From an uncultured Chloroflexota bacterium (GTDB lineage: Bacteria > Chloroflexota > Dehalococcoidia > UBA2247 > RBG-13-53-26), in the NCBI GenBank assembly GCA_937860285.1, contig CALMBS010000320.1:1-17556 (forward strand): a stretch of 17,556 nucleotides of DNA. Reading direction: 5' to 3'. Both the position numbers and the translations under genes were made by a program. Shown piece after piece: positions 10,031 through 17,556 of this stretch. Position 1 is the stretch's first letter. Each line of letters opens with the position of its first letter. Under the pieces are notes generated by a model. That model was given only the letters and a program-made list of their open reading frames with translations, had not been told where the DNA came from and ran no database searches.

Positions 10031-13000
10031 TCAGACCGCAGTCTTCTCGCCCGCCGAGACCCGGTTCTTGCCACACCGCTTGGAGGCGTACAGGGCGCCG
10101 TCCGCGGACCGGATGAGCCCCTCCTTGTCGGCGGCATGAAGGGGAAAGACGGCCAGCCCGATGCTGACGGTCACCTTCGAGCTCCCGGCGGCGTGGCGGA
10201 TCTCCGTCTGCTCGATGGACCGGCGCAGGGCCTCGGCGGCCGCCAGGCCGGCCTCCAGGTCGGTCTCGGGCATGATGACGGCGAACTCCTCACCGCCATA
10301 GCGGGCGGTGATGTCCACGGCCCGTGTGTTCTGGCGGATGGTGCGGGCCACGTGCTTCAGGAGCTCGTCCCCCACCTGGTGGCCGAAGCTGTCGTTGACG
10401 CGCTTGAAGCTGTCGATGTCGATCATGGCCAGAGAGAAGGCCTGGCCGTAGCGCCGCGACCGCAGGATCTCCTGGTCCAGCAGCAGGTGGAAGTAGCGGT
10501 GGACGATGAGCTTGGTCAGGCCATCGGTGGTGGCCAGGTCGAAGAGCTTGGCGTTCTCCAGCGATATGGCGGCCTGGGCGGCGATGACGCCCAGCACCTC
10601 CAGTCGCTCCGGGGTGAAGGCCCCTTCGGTCAGGTTGTTCTCCATGTACAGGATGCCCGTGAGCCGGCCCTTGTTGAGGATCGGCGTGCACAGGATGGAC
10701 TGGCACCGGCAGCGCGTGACGTGGGGGTCATTGATGAAGGCGCCCTCCCGGGCGGCGTTGGCCAGAATGAGGGACTGGCCGCTGCGGGAGACGTAGTTGA
10801 CGATGGCCGGGGAGAGTCCTTCGCACTCCTCGAGGGGGACGGACTGCAGCACGCGCGACTCTCCCGAGTCCACGTCCTCGCTGGCCTGCACGGTCAGCCG
10901 GCCGTCCGATTCCAGGCAGAGGTAGCCCCGCTGCGCGCCGGCGTTGGTGATGGACATGTGCATGGTCTTCTGCAGGAGGCGGTCCAGCATGATCTCGCTG
11001 GAGATGACCTGCGAGACCTGTGTCATGGTGGACAGGTCCAGGAGACGGTGTCCGGCATCGGTGGCGGTGATCTGGCCCTCGGTCCCCGGGGGCGCCGCCC
11101 GGCCCTCGCCTCGGACGAGGTCCGGGTAGCGATCCTCCAGGTCCTTCACCTTGGCGGCCGCTCCCCAGGAGCAGCAGAGCTGGTGGGCCCGCTGCATGAA
11201 CAGCCCGGCCTCGCCCTGCAGACCGCGGAGGAGGTAGAACCTGGCCAGCAGCTCGCAGGCGATGATCTCGGTGTGCATGAACCGGTTGTCGCGGGCGCCT
11301 TCGATGGCGGCATGGTACAGGCGGACGGCCTCGCCGGGGTCGCCGGCCAGCCCGGCCATCTCCGCCGCCACCAGGTCGTACTTGTGCTGGAAGTTCTCGG
11401 GGCAGAGGCGTGCCCAGGTGCGCATCTTGCGCTGGTTGCGGTGCAGGATGGCCTGGAACTCCCTCCGGCGCCTCGTTTCTCCCTCCCGCATCAGGGCTGT
11501 CAGCACCAGGGAGTAGCAGAAGTAGTGGTCGGCCACCAGGAGCGAGCCCATGGGCACATTGATGTGCCGGTCCATCTCGGCGCAGGCCTCCAGGGCCTCC
11601 TCGTACTTCCCGTACCATGAGCGCAGGATCACCTGCGAGATGAGGGCGAAGCACAGGCCGAAGTAGTTGCCCTCGTTTCTCAGCCGGTCGATGTAGGCCT
11701 CGTGGTCGAACCCGTCGCCGGAGAGGTCCCAGGGCTGCGGCGTGAGGCCCTTCAGGGCCATTATGTAGCGGACGAGGCTCTGGTACTGCGTGGTGATCAG
11801 GGGGTCCTGCAGCAGGTCCATGAACTCCCGGTGATGCTGCACCTTCTCCAGCACATCGTCCAGCCGGCGGCAGATCCGTATCTCGGTCTCACCAGAGGCC
11901 GTGATGGCGTGCCCGGCGAACATGAGGTCGCCCGTGTTCATGGACAGCTCGTAGGCCTTCCCGTAGACGGGCAGGTCGTACTGGATGTGCTTCTTCCAGT
12001 GCTGGATGAGGAAGGCGAAGATATGGTGCACCGGCCCGGCCACCCGCCGGCTGTCCAGCCGGTCATTGAGCTTCAGGGCCATCTCCCCCAGGCGGTAGCC
12101 GAGGTCGTAGTCCCCCTGGCCGGTCTCGACGATGGCGGCCAGTGCGGCGAAGGCCAGGGCCGAGTGCGGCACATGCCCGTAGCGCAGGCTGTCGTTCACG
12201 CCCCGCAGCGCCAGCAGGGCGAAGAGGTTGGGATTGACGTAGTATGCCGGCATGGCGATGCTCAGCATCAGCTCGTGCGCGGCCAGCAGCTCTTCGTCCT
12301 GCATGCGGGGCAGGTCCAGGATGTCCTTCAGCGTGTGCCGGCGCAGGCGCCTCCGGGCCTTGATGAGCTCTACCACCACCGGGCCCCGGCCCGCATCCAC
12401 AGAGATGCGGAAGCCGAAGAGCCTGAGGGCGGAGAGGCCGAGCTCGATGGCCTCCCGCGGAGAGCGCAGGTTGGTGTAGACCACCACCATGGTGGTGTAG
12501 ACCCGGGCCTTGTCCACCCGGGTGCGCGACATGGCCACGATGACCTCGGAGATCCTCTCGGCCTCCTCGAAGTTGCGGTTGAGGTACTGGCACTCCATCA
12601 GCTGCTTGTGCAGATCGTAGGTGAAGCGATAGTCCGTATTCCAGGAGTCCGGTCCCAGGAGCCCCGCCGCGCTGGCCAGATAGCCCGCGGCCGCGGCATA
12701 GGCGGCCGACTCCTTGGCCTTGATGCCCGCCCTGAAGTTGAGCTCTGCCAGGCGACGGCGCTCCGCCGGCGAGTAGATGTGGGCCTTTCCCTGGTTCAGC
12801 TGGTCCACGATGTAGAAGACCCGGCTGAACAGCTGCTCCGGAGGGGTGCGCTGGAGCTCCAGGATGCCGATCTCGAAGTGGATCCGTTCGCGGTCTTCCG
12901 CAGTCAGCACGGAGTAGGCCGCCTCCTGGATGCGGTCGTGGTGAAAGCGGTACCGGTCGCCCCTGCGGCTGATCAGCCCTTCCTGTATGAGGGCATCGAG

Positions 13001-14938
13001 CGTGACCAAAACCTCCTCCAGGGGCTGGTGGGCGATGGAGGCCAGGGTCATGGCGTCGAAGCGGTTGCCGATGACGGCGCATAGCTGGAGGAGCCTCTGG
13101 GGTGCGGGAGGCAGCAGGTTGAGCCTCTCGGCCATGAACTGGACCACGTTGTCGGTCACCTGCATCTCCTGGATGCCGATCATGTCCCAGGTCCATCCTC
13201 TCGCCGGGTCCAGGACGATGTGGCGCTCAGCGTAGAGGGTCTTCAAGAACTGGTTGACGAAGAAGGGGTTGCCCCTGGTCTTGGTATGCATCAGGTACGC
13301 CAGGGGCCGGCTGGTCTCCGGCGGGCACCGCAGGAAGTTGGCGATGAACTGGTTGACGTCCGCGGGACGGAGGGCCCCCAGGGTCAGCTCGCTGATGGTC
13401 ACCCCGTCCTGGCGCATGGCCTCCAGCTTCAGCCTGAGAGGGTGGTGGGCGGGCACCTCGTTGTCGCGGTAGGCGCCGATGAAGAAGAAACAGCGCAGCT
13501 CGCGGTCGGTGGCCACGGTCTCGATCAGGTTGAGGCTGGCGCTGTCTGCCCACTGCAGGTCATCGAGAAACAGCACCAGGGGGTGGGACGGGTCGGCGAA
13601 GACCCGGACGAAGTTCCGGCAGCACAGGTTAAAGCGGTTCTGGGTCTCGTCCGGGCCCAGCTCGGGGACGTCCGGCTGCCGGCCGATGATGAGCTCGACC
13701 TCCGGAACGGCATCGGTGATGATCTTGCCGTTGGGGCCCAGGCCGTGGAGGATTCTGGTCTTCCACTCCCGGACGCGCTCGTCGCTCTCCGCCAGGATCT
13801 GGCGGGCCAGGCTCTGGAAGGCCTGGATGATGGAGCTGTAAGGCACGGAGCGGCGGAACTGGTCGTACTTGCCGGAGATAAAGTAGCCCCTCTTGGCCAC
13901 GATGGGTTTGTGGATCTCGTTGACCAGGGCGGATTTGCCGATCCCGGGCTCGCCCTGGACCAGCATCAGCTCCAGCGATCCCCGGGCGACGCGGTCGAAG
14001 GCGGCATGAAGGACCGCCAGCTCGGCATCCCGGCCGACCACCATCTGGGGGATGATAAAGCGCAGGGAGATGTCGTGGCGGCCGAGGTCGAAGGGCTCGA
14101 TGGAGCCGGTCATCTCCAGCCGGGCCAGGCACTCCCGGAGGTCGGCGGCCAGGCCGAAGCAGTTCTGGTAGCGGTCGGCGGCGGCCTTGGACAGGAGCTT
14201 CATGACGATGTCGGACAGCGCCGGCGGGATGTTCGGTTTGAGCCTGTCCGGCGATGGGGGGACCCGGGCGATGTGGGAGTGGATGATCTCCATGGCGTCG
14301 CTGGCGGAGAAGGGCAGCTGGCCGGTGAGCATCTCGTAGAACGTGACGCCCAGGGAGTACATGTCGGTGCGGTAGTCTATGGCGCAGTTCATGCGCCCGG
14401 TCTGCTCCGGGGAGATATAGGCCAGGGTGCCCTGGATGATCTCCGGGTCGGCGACCTCCTCGTACTTCCTGGTGAACTCGGCGGCGATGCCGAAGTCGGC
14501 TACCTTAACAATGTCCTGTTCCCGGCTGACGATGATGTTGGCCGGCTTGAGGTCGCGGTGAGAGATGCTGGCCTGGTGGAGGCGGCCCAGGATGTCGGCC
14601 AGGCGGATGGCTATCTCCAGGGACCGCTTGACGGGGAGACCGTGGCTCTCCCGGATCACCTCCGCGAGGGCTGTGCCTCCGAAATCTTCGAGGACCAGGG
14701 CCACGCCGCCATCGGAGTCCAGCACATCCAGGACCTGGACGACGCCGTCCACGTTGAGGCTGCGGATGAGCTGGTATTCGTGCTTGAGGCGGGCGACTTC
14801 AGCCGGTGTAGGATGCTCGGCCCGGAGGGCCTTGATGATGACGGTGCCCGGCGGGTCCTCCCGGTGCGCCCGGTAGACGATGGAGTGGGGCGTCTCGTCG
14901 ATCCGCTCCATCAGGGCGTAGCCGGGAAAGCTATTCAC
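10031..14938 (-). CDS. Ser/Thr protein kinase-STAND-like ATPase-helical repeat-GAF-GGDEF signalling protein
   Basis: 1635 residues. Kinase domain (about 5-270): Lys36 (TVIIKAL), catalytic HRDLKPAN (127-134, Asp129), DFG from Asp148 and SPEQ at 176-179. The Gly-rich loop lacks its glycines, as is usual in this large-kinase group. An AAA_16-type ATPase follows (about 298-560) with Walker A GEPGIGKS (329-336) and Walker B LVLFLDD (454-460). Next come a winged-helix-like segment and a long helical, TPR-like region (about 700-1270). After a coiled linker starting LDLSTMTQVS (1300) lies a GAF domain (about 1320-1465). The C-terminal diguanylate cyclase (about 1468-1630) has GGEEF at 1548-1552, metal-site IDIDSFK and an inhibitory RAVD (1539-1542) five residues before GGEEF. 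Related proteins commonly end in a histidine kinase; here a GGDEF takes that place, so kinase/ATPase sensing probably sets c-di-GMP synthesis. GTG start with AAGGGAG 10 nt upstream. 55 bp after the CHASE4 cyclase; likely one operon. Confidence 0.94.
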   Translation of the reverse strand: MNSFPGYALMERIDETPHSIVYRAHREDPPGTVIIKALRAEHPTPAEVARLKHEYQLIRSLNVDGVVQVLDVLDSDGGVALVLEDFGGTALAEVIRESHGLPVKRSLEIAIRLADILGRLHQASISHRDLKPANIIVSREQDIVKVADFGIAAEFTRKYEEVADPEIIQGTLAYISPEQTGRMNCAIDYRTDMYSLGVTFYEMLTGQLPFSASDAMEIIHSHIARVPPSPDRLKPNIPPALSDIVMKLLSKAAADRYQNCFGLAADLRECLARLEMTGSIEPFDLGRHDISLRFIIPQMVVGRDAELAVLHAAFDRVARGSLELMLVQGEPGIGKSALVNEIHKPIVAKRGYFISGKYDQFRRSVPYSSIIQAFQSLARQILAESDERVREWKTRILHGLGPNGKIITDAVPEVELIIGRQPDVPELGPDETQNRFNLCCRNFVRVFADPSHPLVLFLDDLQWADSASLNLIETVATDRELRCFFFIGAYRDNEVPAHHPLRLKLEAMRQDGVTISELTLGALRPADVNQFIANFLRCPPETSRPLAYLMHTKTRGNPFFVNQFLKTLYAERHIVLDPARGWTWDMIGIQEMQVTDNVVQFMAERLNLLPPAPQRLLQLCAVIGNRFDAMTLASIAHQPLEEVLVTLDALIQEGLISRRGDRYRFHHDRIQEAAYSVLTAEDRERIHFEIGILELQRTPPEQLFSRVFYIVDQLNQGKAHIYSPAERRRLAELNFRAGIKAKESAAYAAAAGYLASAAGLLGPDSWNTDYRFTYDLHKQLMECQYLNRNFEEAERISEVIVAMSRTRVDKARVYTTMVVVYTNLRSPREAIELGLSALRLFGFRISVDAGRGPVVVELIKARRRLRRHTLKDILDLPRMQDEELLAAHELMLSIAMPAYYVNPNLFALLALRGVNDSLRYGHVPHSALAFAALAAIVETGQGDYDLGYRLGEMALKLNDRLDSRRVAGPVHHIFAFLIQHWKKHIQYDLPVYGKAYELSMNTGDLMFAGHAITASGETEIRICRRLDDVLEKVQHHREFMDLLQDPLITTQYQSLVRYIMALKGLTPQPWDLSGDGFDHEAYIDRLRNEGNYFGLCFALISQVILRSWYGKYEEALEACAEMDRHINVPMGSLLVADHYFCYSLVLTALMREGETRRRREFQAILHRNQRKMRTWARLCPENFQHKYDLVAAEMAGLAGDPGEAVRLYHAAIEGARDNRFMHTEIIACELLARFYLLRGLQGEAGLFMQRAHQLCCSWGAAAKVKDLEDRYPDLVRGEGRAAPPGTEGQITATDAGHRLLDLSTMTQVSQVISSEIMLDRLLQKTMHMSITNAGAQRGYLCLESDGRLTVQASEDVDSGESRVLQSVPLEECEGLSPAIVNYVSRSGQSLILANAAREGAFINDPHVTRCRCQSILCTPILNKGRLTGILYMENNLTEGAFTPERLEVLGVIAAQAAISLENAKLFDLATTDGLTKLIVHRYFHLLLDQEILRSRRYGQAFSLAMIDIDSFKRVNDSFGHQVGDELLKHVARTIRQNTRAVDITARYGGEEFAVIMPETDLEAGLAAAEALRRSIEQTEIRHAAGSSKVTVSIGLAVFPLHAADKEGLIRSADGALYASKRCGKNRVSAGEKTAV

Positions 14939-14993
14939 AGTGCACTGACTCCCTTCACCACCGACCTGCCCGCGGGGGAGGACCGCCTGCCGG

Positions 14994-16934
14994 CTATCTC
15001 GCCGGTGGGGTGGCTGCGGCCTTGGCTGCGGCCTTCTTCGCCTGCTTGTCCTGGTACATGCGGTTGTCGGCCTCCCTCATGATCTCGGCCAGCTGGCTGC
15101 CCTCTCCACCGGTGGCCACACCCATGGAGAAGCTCAGGGGGGTCCCCCGGTGCTCGCTGTTGTGGATGGACAGGGTTTTTCTGAGCCTTTCCAGGGCCTT
15201 CTCACCCACCGAGGCGTCGGCACCCGGCAGCAGCACCGCGAACTCGTCGCCCCCGATCCTCGATACCACGTCCCCCGAGCGGAAGGTGGCCACCAGGACC
15301 GTGGCCGTGCGCCGCAGGAGGGTGTCACCGGCGACGTGCCCCTGGCTGTCGTTGACCGCCTTGAGTCCGTCCACGTCGACCATCACCACGCTGACCGGGA
15401 AGGGGCCGCCGGCGCGCTCCATCCGGGCGAACTCGCTTTCGAAATAGGCCCGGTTGTGCAGCCCGCTGAGCGCATCGTGGCTGCTGACGAACTCCAGCCT
15501 CATCTCGGCCCTCTTCCGCTCGGTGACGTCGCGGACCATGACCAGGGCCTCGTTCTCGCGGCTGGCCGCCACGCGGGCCTCGTAGAAGGCCGTTTCGCCC
15601 TTGAGCGGGACCTGGATCTCGAAGGTCTGCGTCTCCCCGGTCTGCAGGGCCCGTTTCACCAGCGGCAGGCCGCGGCGGACCACCTCCGCCGACAGGACAT
15701 CGTACTGGGGCATCTCCTTGTAGAGCTTGCCCTCGGTGAACCTGACCTTCGCCCCCGGCGTGGCGCCTCTCTCGGCGGCCCGGGCATCGATGATGGCGCC
15801 GTCCGCCGCCACCCGGAACATCAGGTCCGGTACCGCGTTGAGCAGGGCCCGCTTCTCGGCCTCGCGTTCGCTGAGCTCGCGCTGCGAACGGTTGAGCGAG
15901 GCCAGCAGGCTGTTGATGGCTTCACCCAGCCGCGAGACCTCGTCCTTCCCCCGGACGGTGATCCGGGCCGTCAGGTCGCCGGTCTCCCGCACCTGGTTGA
16001 TATCTCTTCCCAGCCCCAGGAGGCGGGACAGGACCAGCCGGTTCATGACCAGGGCCAGCCCCAGCGTGAACGACACCGAGATCGCGGCCAGGAGGGCTAT
16101 GAGCCAGTAGACCGTTTGCTGCCCCTGGTAGTAGATATCGCGGGGCATGGTGGCCTTGATGATCAGGGCCGGCTGGCCGGAGACATCGTCCAGGAGGCCA
16201 TAGCCGCAGACCGTTTCGCTGTCCAGCTCCCGGCTGACCACCGGGGTCTCGTCTGAGAGCTGGGACTGCACCGCCAGGAAATCGGCGGGCATGTCTGTGT
16301 CGTCCCAGCGGACCAGTTCGAGGGACATGTGCGTCTGTTCCCCCAGGCGGGCCACCTCGGCGTCATCCAGCAGGCGGGCGAAGATCGTCCGGCCCTTCAC
16401 CGGCCCGTAGAGGGTCTCGACGGCTATGGGGAACGACTGGATGAGCAGGGCGTCGTCGGGGAGGATGACTATGCCGGTGAAGGCGGTGTTGTTGTCATCC
16501 GAGGTCACGATGGGGTTGCCTTCGCGCATCAGCTCTTCGGCGAAGCCTCTGGGGAAGGGAATCGTCTCGCCCGTCTCGGGGTCGTATCCCACGCCGCTGG
16601 GCGGGTCGCCGGGGTTCATCACGAAGGCGACGTAGTTGATGTTCAGGATGGCAAACGAGGGCCCGTCGAAGTTGACCTCCAGGTGGGTGCCCTCCGCATC
16701 CTGGACCCATCTGAAGGAGCCGCATTCGAATATCTCCGGGCCGAAGGTGACGTTCAGGGCGGTGAAGTCCTGGTACAGGGCGCTGACGGCGCGCTGGGTG
16801 TTCTCCTCGGTGCTGTCCCTTTCCAGGTCGGCGAAGCGGTCGGTCACCACGTACCGCGCCACCAGCAGCGTCAGGACCAGGGTGATGGCAAAGCCAACAC
16901 CGATCATCAGCATGAACTTGGTGCGCAGTCTCAT
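14994..16934 (-). CDS. Membrane CHASE4-HAMP-PAS diguanylate cyclase (GGDEF)
   Basis: 646 residues. TM1 is at about 7-29. The extracytoplasmic sensor (about 30-270) begins with DRFADLERDSTEENTQRAV, typical of CHASE4. TM2 (about 276-298) is followed by a HAMP linker (about 298-350), a PAS domain (about 358-475, NAVPDLMFRVAADGAI ... VRDVTERKRAEMRLEF) and the GGDEF domain (about 480-630). The cyclase has HDALSGLHNRAYF, metal-site VDVDGLK, GGDEF at 561-565 and the inhibitory RSGD (552-555) five residues upstream, so active and feedback-inhibited c-di-GMP synthesis is expected. The C-terminus is a Lys/Ala-rich tail (KQAKKAAAKAAATPPAR), possibly flexible or nucleic-acid- or membrane-contacting. ATG start; the upstream GAGAGAGACAGGG gives only a weak ribosome site. 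First gene of the pair with the kinase-cyclase gene. The ligand is unknown. Confidence 0.94.
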   Translation of the reverse strand: MRLRTKFMLMIGVGFAITLVLTLLVARYVVTDRFADLERDSTEENTQRAVSALYQDFTALNVTFGPEIFECGSFRWVQDAEGTHLEVNFDGPSFAILNINYVAFVMNPGDPPSGVGYDPETGETIPFPRGFAEELMREGNPIVTSDDNNTAFTGIVILPDDALLIQSFPIAVETLYGPVKGRTIFARLLDDAEVARLGEQTHMSLELVRWDDTDMPADFLAVQSQLSDETPVVSRELDSETVCGYGLLDDVSGQPALIIKATMPRDIYYQGQQTVYWLIALLAAISVSFTLGLALVMNRLVLSRLLGLGRDINQVRETGDLTARITVRGKDEVSRLGEAINSLLASLNRSQRELSEREAEKRALLNAVPDLMFRVAADGAIIDARAAERGATPGAKVRFTEGKLYKEMPQYDVLSAEVVRRGLPLVKRALQTGETQTFEIQVPLKGETAFYEARVAASRENEALVMVRDVTERKRAEMRLEFVSSHDALSGLHNRAYFESEFARMERAGGPFPVSVVMVDVDGLKAVNDSQGHVAGDTLLRRTATVLVATFRSGDVVSRIGGDEFAVLLPGADASVGEKALERLRKTLSIHNSEHRGTPLSFSMGVATGGEGSQLAEIMREADNRMYQDKQAKKAAAKAAATPPAR

Positions 16935-17267
16935 CCCTGTCTCTCTCGATCAGCTATCGGGACTGCCCGTCCCGCCGGTGCACCAACATGTGCCCCGCCC
17001 TCGCCCGCCGCCATGCGCTGCCCGCGGAGCATTCCGCGAAGCGGCGCACGGCCTTCCTCCGGGGCCGGGGCTTCACTCCATAGAGTATGGGGAGGCCCTG
17101 TCACGGTGGGGTTTCAGGACAACTGGCCCATCTCTCGAATTCCTCTCCGAGGACTATCCATTCCCTCTCATCTGTGTCTCCGCCGGGCCGTCCGGCCGGC
17201 GCGGCGCCTTTTGACTTTTGCCCACCCCGGTGCCTATCATGTCGCGGGCAGGGAGGCGCCGACGCTG
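16935..17267. other. 333-bp divergent intergenic region
   Basis: Lies between the minus-strand CHASE4 cyclase and the plus-strand DUF4011 gene. It holds a small perfect stem-loop (CGCGGA 17023-17028, GCAT loop, TCCGCG 17033-17038) in what would be the cyclase leader, a G+C-rich inverted repeat near 17181-17201 (CGCCGG/CCGGCG) and a dyad GGCGC-G-GCGCC (17198-17208) abutting the DUF4011 -35. No convincing sigma70 promoter for the minus-strand genes was found; GTGACA with a poor -10 near 17085-17106 is the best weak match. The reading frames crossing the region look like shadows, so no small gene is called. Confidence 0.6.
17211..17240 (+). promoter_or_regulatory. Sigma70-like promoter of the DUF4011 gene
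   Basis: TTGACT (17211-17216, 5 of 6) and TATCAT (17235-17240, 5 of 6) are separated by 18 bp. The start would be near 17247, just before AGGGAGG (17250-17256), which serves the ATG at 17268. The local TTTTGACTTTTG is conspicuously A+T-rich for this sequence. A short dyad, GGCGC-G-GCGCC, ends directly at the -35 and could be an operator. Confidence 0.6.
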
Positions 17268-17556
17268 ATGCACGAGGCCGAGAGACAGCTGGAGATCGCC
17301 AGGGGCAGGCTGCTGGACCTGTCCCTGCGCAACCGCCTGCTCAACTTCCGGCCCACCCGGCGCCGGTCTATTGGGGTCGTCGATGAGGTCCCGGCCGAGG
17401 TCTACGACATCCTGGTCCTGTCCGAGAAGTCGATGCAGTTCCGCCCGGGGGAGCCGGCCGCGGCCGCGGCGGCGGATGATGGCGGCCAGCCTCCGATGCC
17501 CGCCGCGGCGGGGGAGGGCCAGCCGCAGGAACCCGCCGGGGCGCCCCCGCCGGGAC
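17268..17556 (+). CDS. DUF4011-type protein, N-terminal part (large SF1 helicase family; 3' truncated)
   Basis: ATG preceded by AGGGAGG (11 nt spacing) opens a frame that stays open to the window edge (96 complete codons). The N-terminus reads ARGRLLDLSLRNRLLNFRP, then VVDEVPAEVYDILV and MQFRPGEP. LLDLSLRNRLLNFRP is the hallmark of DUF4011, found at the start of very large proteins (often well over 1000 residues) that continue with an SF1 helicase and often a Vsr/DUF3320-like C-terminus. After the first 62 residues comes a low-complexity Ala/Pro/Gly/Gln linker, a variable spot in the family. DUF4011-helicase-Vsr proteins include the Hhe anti-phage system, but many family members have no known role. 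The helicase part lies outside the window, so activity cannot be judged. Divergent from the cyclase operon. Confidence 0.8.
   Translation, partial: MHEAERQLEIARGRLLDLSLRNRLLNFRPTRRRSIGVVDEVPAEVYDILVLSEKSMQFRPGEPAAAAAADDGGQPPMPAAAGEGQPQEPAGAPPPG

Noticed and set aside
7581..10076. Minus-strand open frame of 831 codons opposite the GH38 gene
   Set aside because: Low-complexity composition with no recognisable domain; the plus strand carries the complete GH38 motifs and zinc ligands.
10085..10700. Separate cyclase gene at the end of the kinase gene
   Set aside because: The frame is continuous from the kinase through GAF to GGDEF with no stop, internal ribosome site or frameshift, so a single fusion protein is the simpler reading.
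13220..15082. Plus-strand open frame of 620 codons (and others at 9893-11620 and 11702-13084) opposite the kinase-cyclase gene
   Set aside because: Shadow frames of a gene with intact kinase, ATPase, GAF and GGDEF motifs; their products show no motif and biased composition.
16636..17214. Plus-strand frame of 192 codons entering the divergent intergenic region
   Set aside because: Most of it is antisense to the CHASE4 sensor domain, it has no good ribosome site, and the remainder crosses hairpins and promoter-like sequence. No domain seen.
17087..17386. Plus-strand frame of 99 codons overlapping the DUF4011 start
   Set aside because: It lies in another frame from the DUF4011 signature, has no supporting motif, and overlaps the better promoter and ribosome site.

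Overview
High-GC bacterial chromosome (roughly two-thirds G+C by eye) with tightly packed genes and long shadow reading frames opposite the real ones. The gene set is a large Ser/Thr kinase-ATPase-GAF-GGDEF protein, a CHASE4 sensor cyclase, a fused trehalose synthase-maltokinase, and an acetyl-CoA synthetase carrying an N-terminal GNAT domain. It would fit an environmental Chloroflexota-like organism, but Actinobacteriota or Myxococcota-type lineages cannot be excluded. No rRNA, tRNA, CRISPR array or transposase gene was seen.

Layout. (1) 1-242: the 3' end of an unidentified plus-strand membrane protein, then a small cluster of direct repeats whose fourth copy is the last codons of the next gene. 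(2) 7423 down to 243, minus strand: a probable four-gene operon of pseudo-receiver protein, TreS-maltokinase fusion, flavodoxin-like protein and GNAT/ADP-forming acyl-CoA synthetase (gaps of 69, 50 and 42 bp). It starts from a promoter with a perfect -35 and a 17-bp spacer, overlapped by an operator-like dyad. (3) 7578-9995, plus strand and divergent: a GH38 alpha-mannosidase-like enzyme, apparently expressed from an extended -10 promoter as a leaderless or near-leaderless mRNA. (4) 16934 down to 10031, minus strand: two genes, a membrane CHASE4-HAMP-PAS-GGDEF diguanylate cyclase followed 55 bp later by a 1635-residue protein kinase/ATPase/GAF/GGDEF protein. Both cyclases keep the active-site and inhibitory-site motifs. 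(5) 17268 to the right edge, plus strand: the first 96 codons of a DUF4011-type protein, normally the N-terminus of a very large SF1 helicase, with its own good promoter.

How the parts may work together (inference). Region 2 links interconversion of trehalose and maltose and production of maltose-1-phosphate (feeding GlgE-type alpha-glucan synthesis) with acyl-CoA energy metabolism or protein acylation, under a non-canonical receiver protein. Region 3 adds a probably cytoplasmic glycosidase. Region 4 is a two-input c-di-GMP module: an extracytoplasmic sensor plus a cytoplasmic Ser/Thr-kinase and STAND-like ATPase hub. The most novel-looking material is this kinase-cyclase pair. The DUF4011 gene beside it may open a defence region, but it is cut off by the window.
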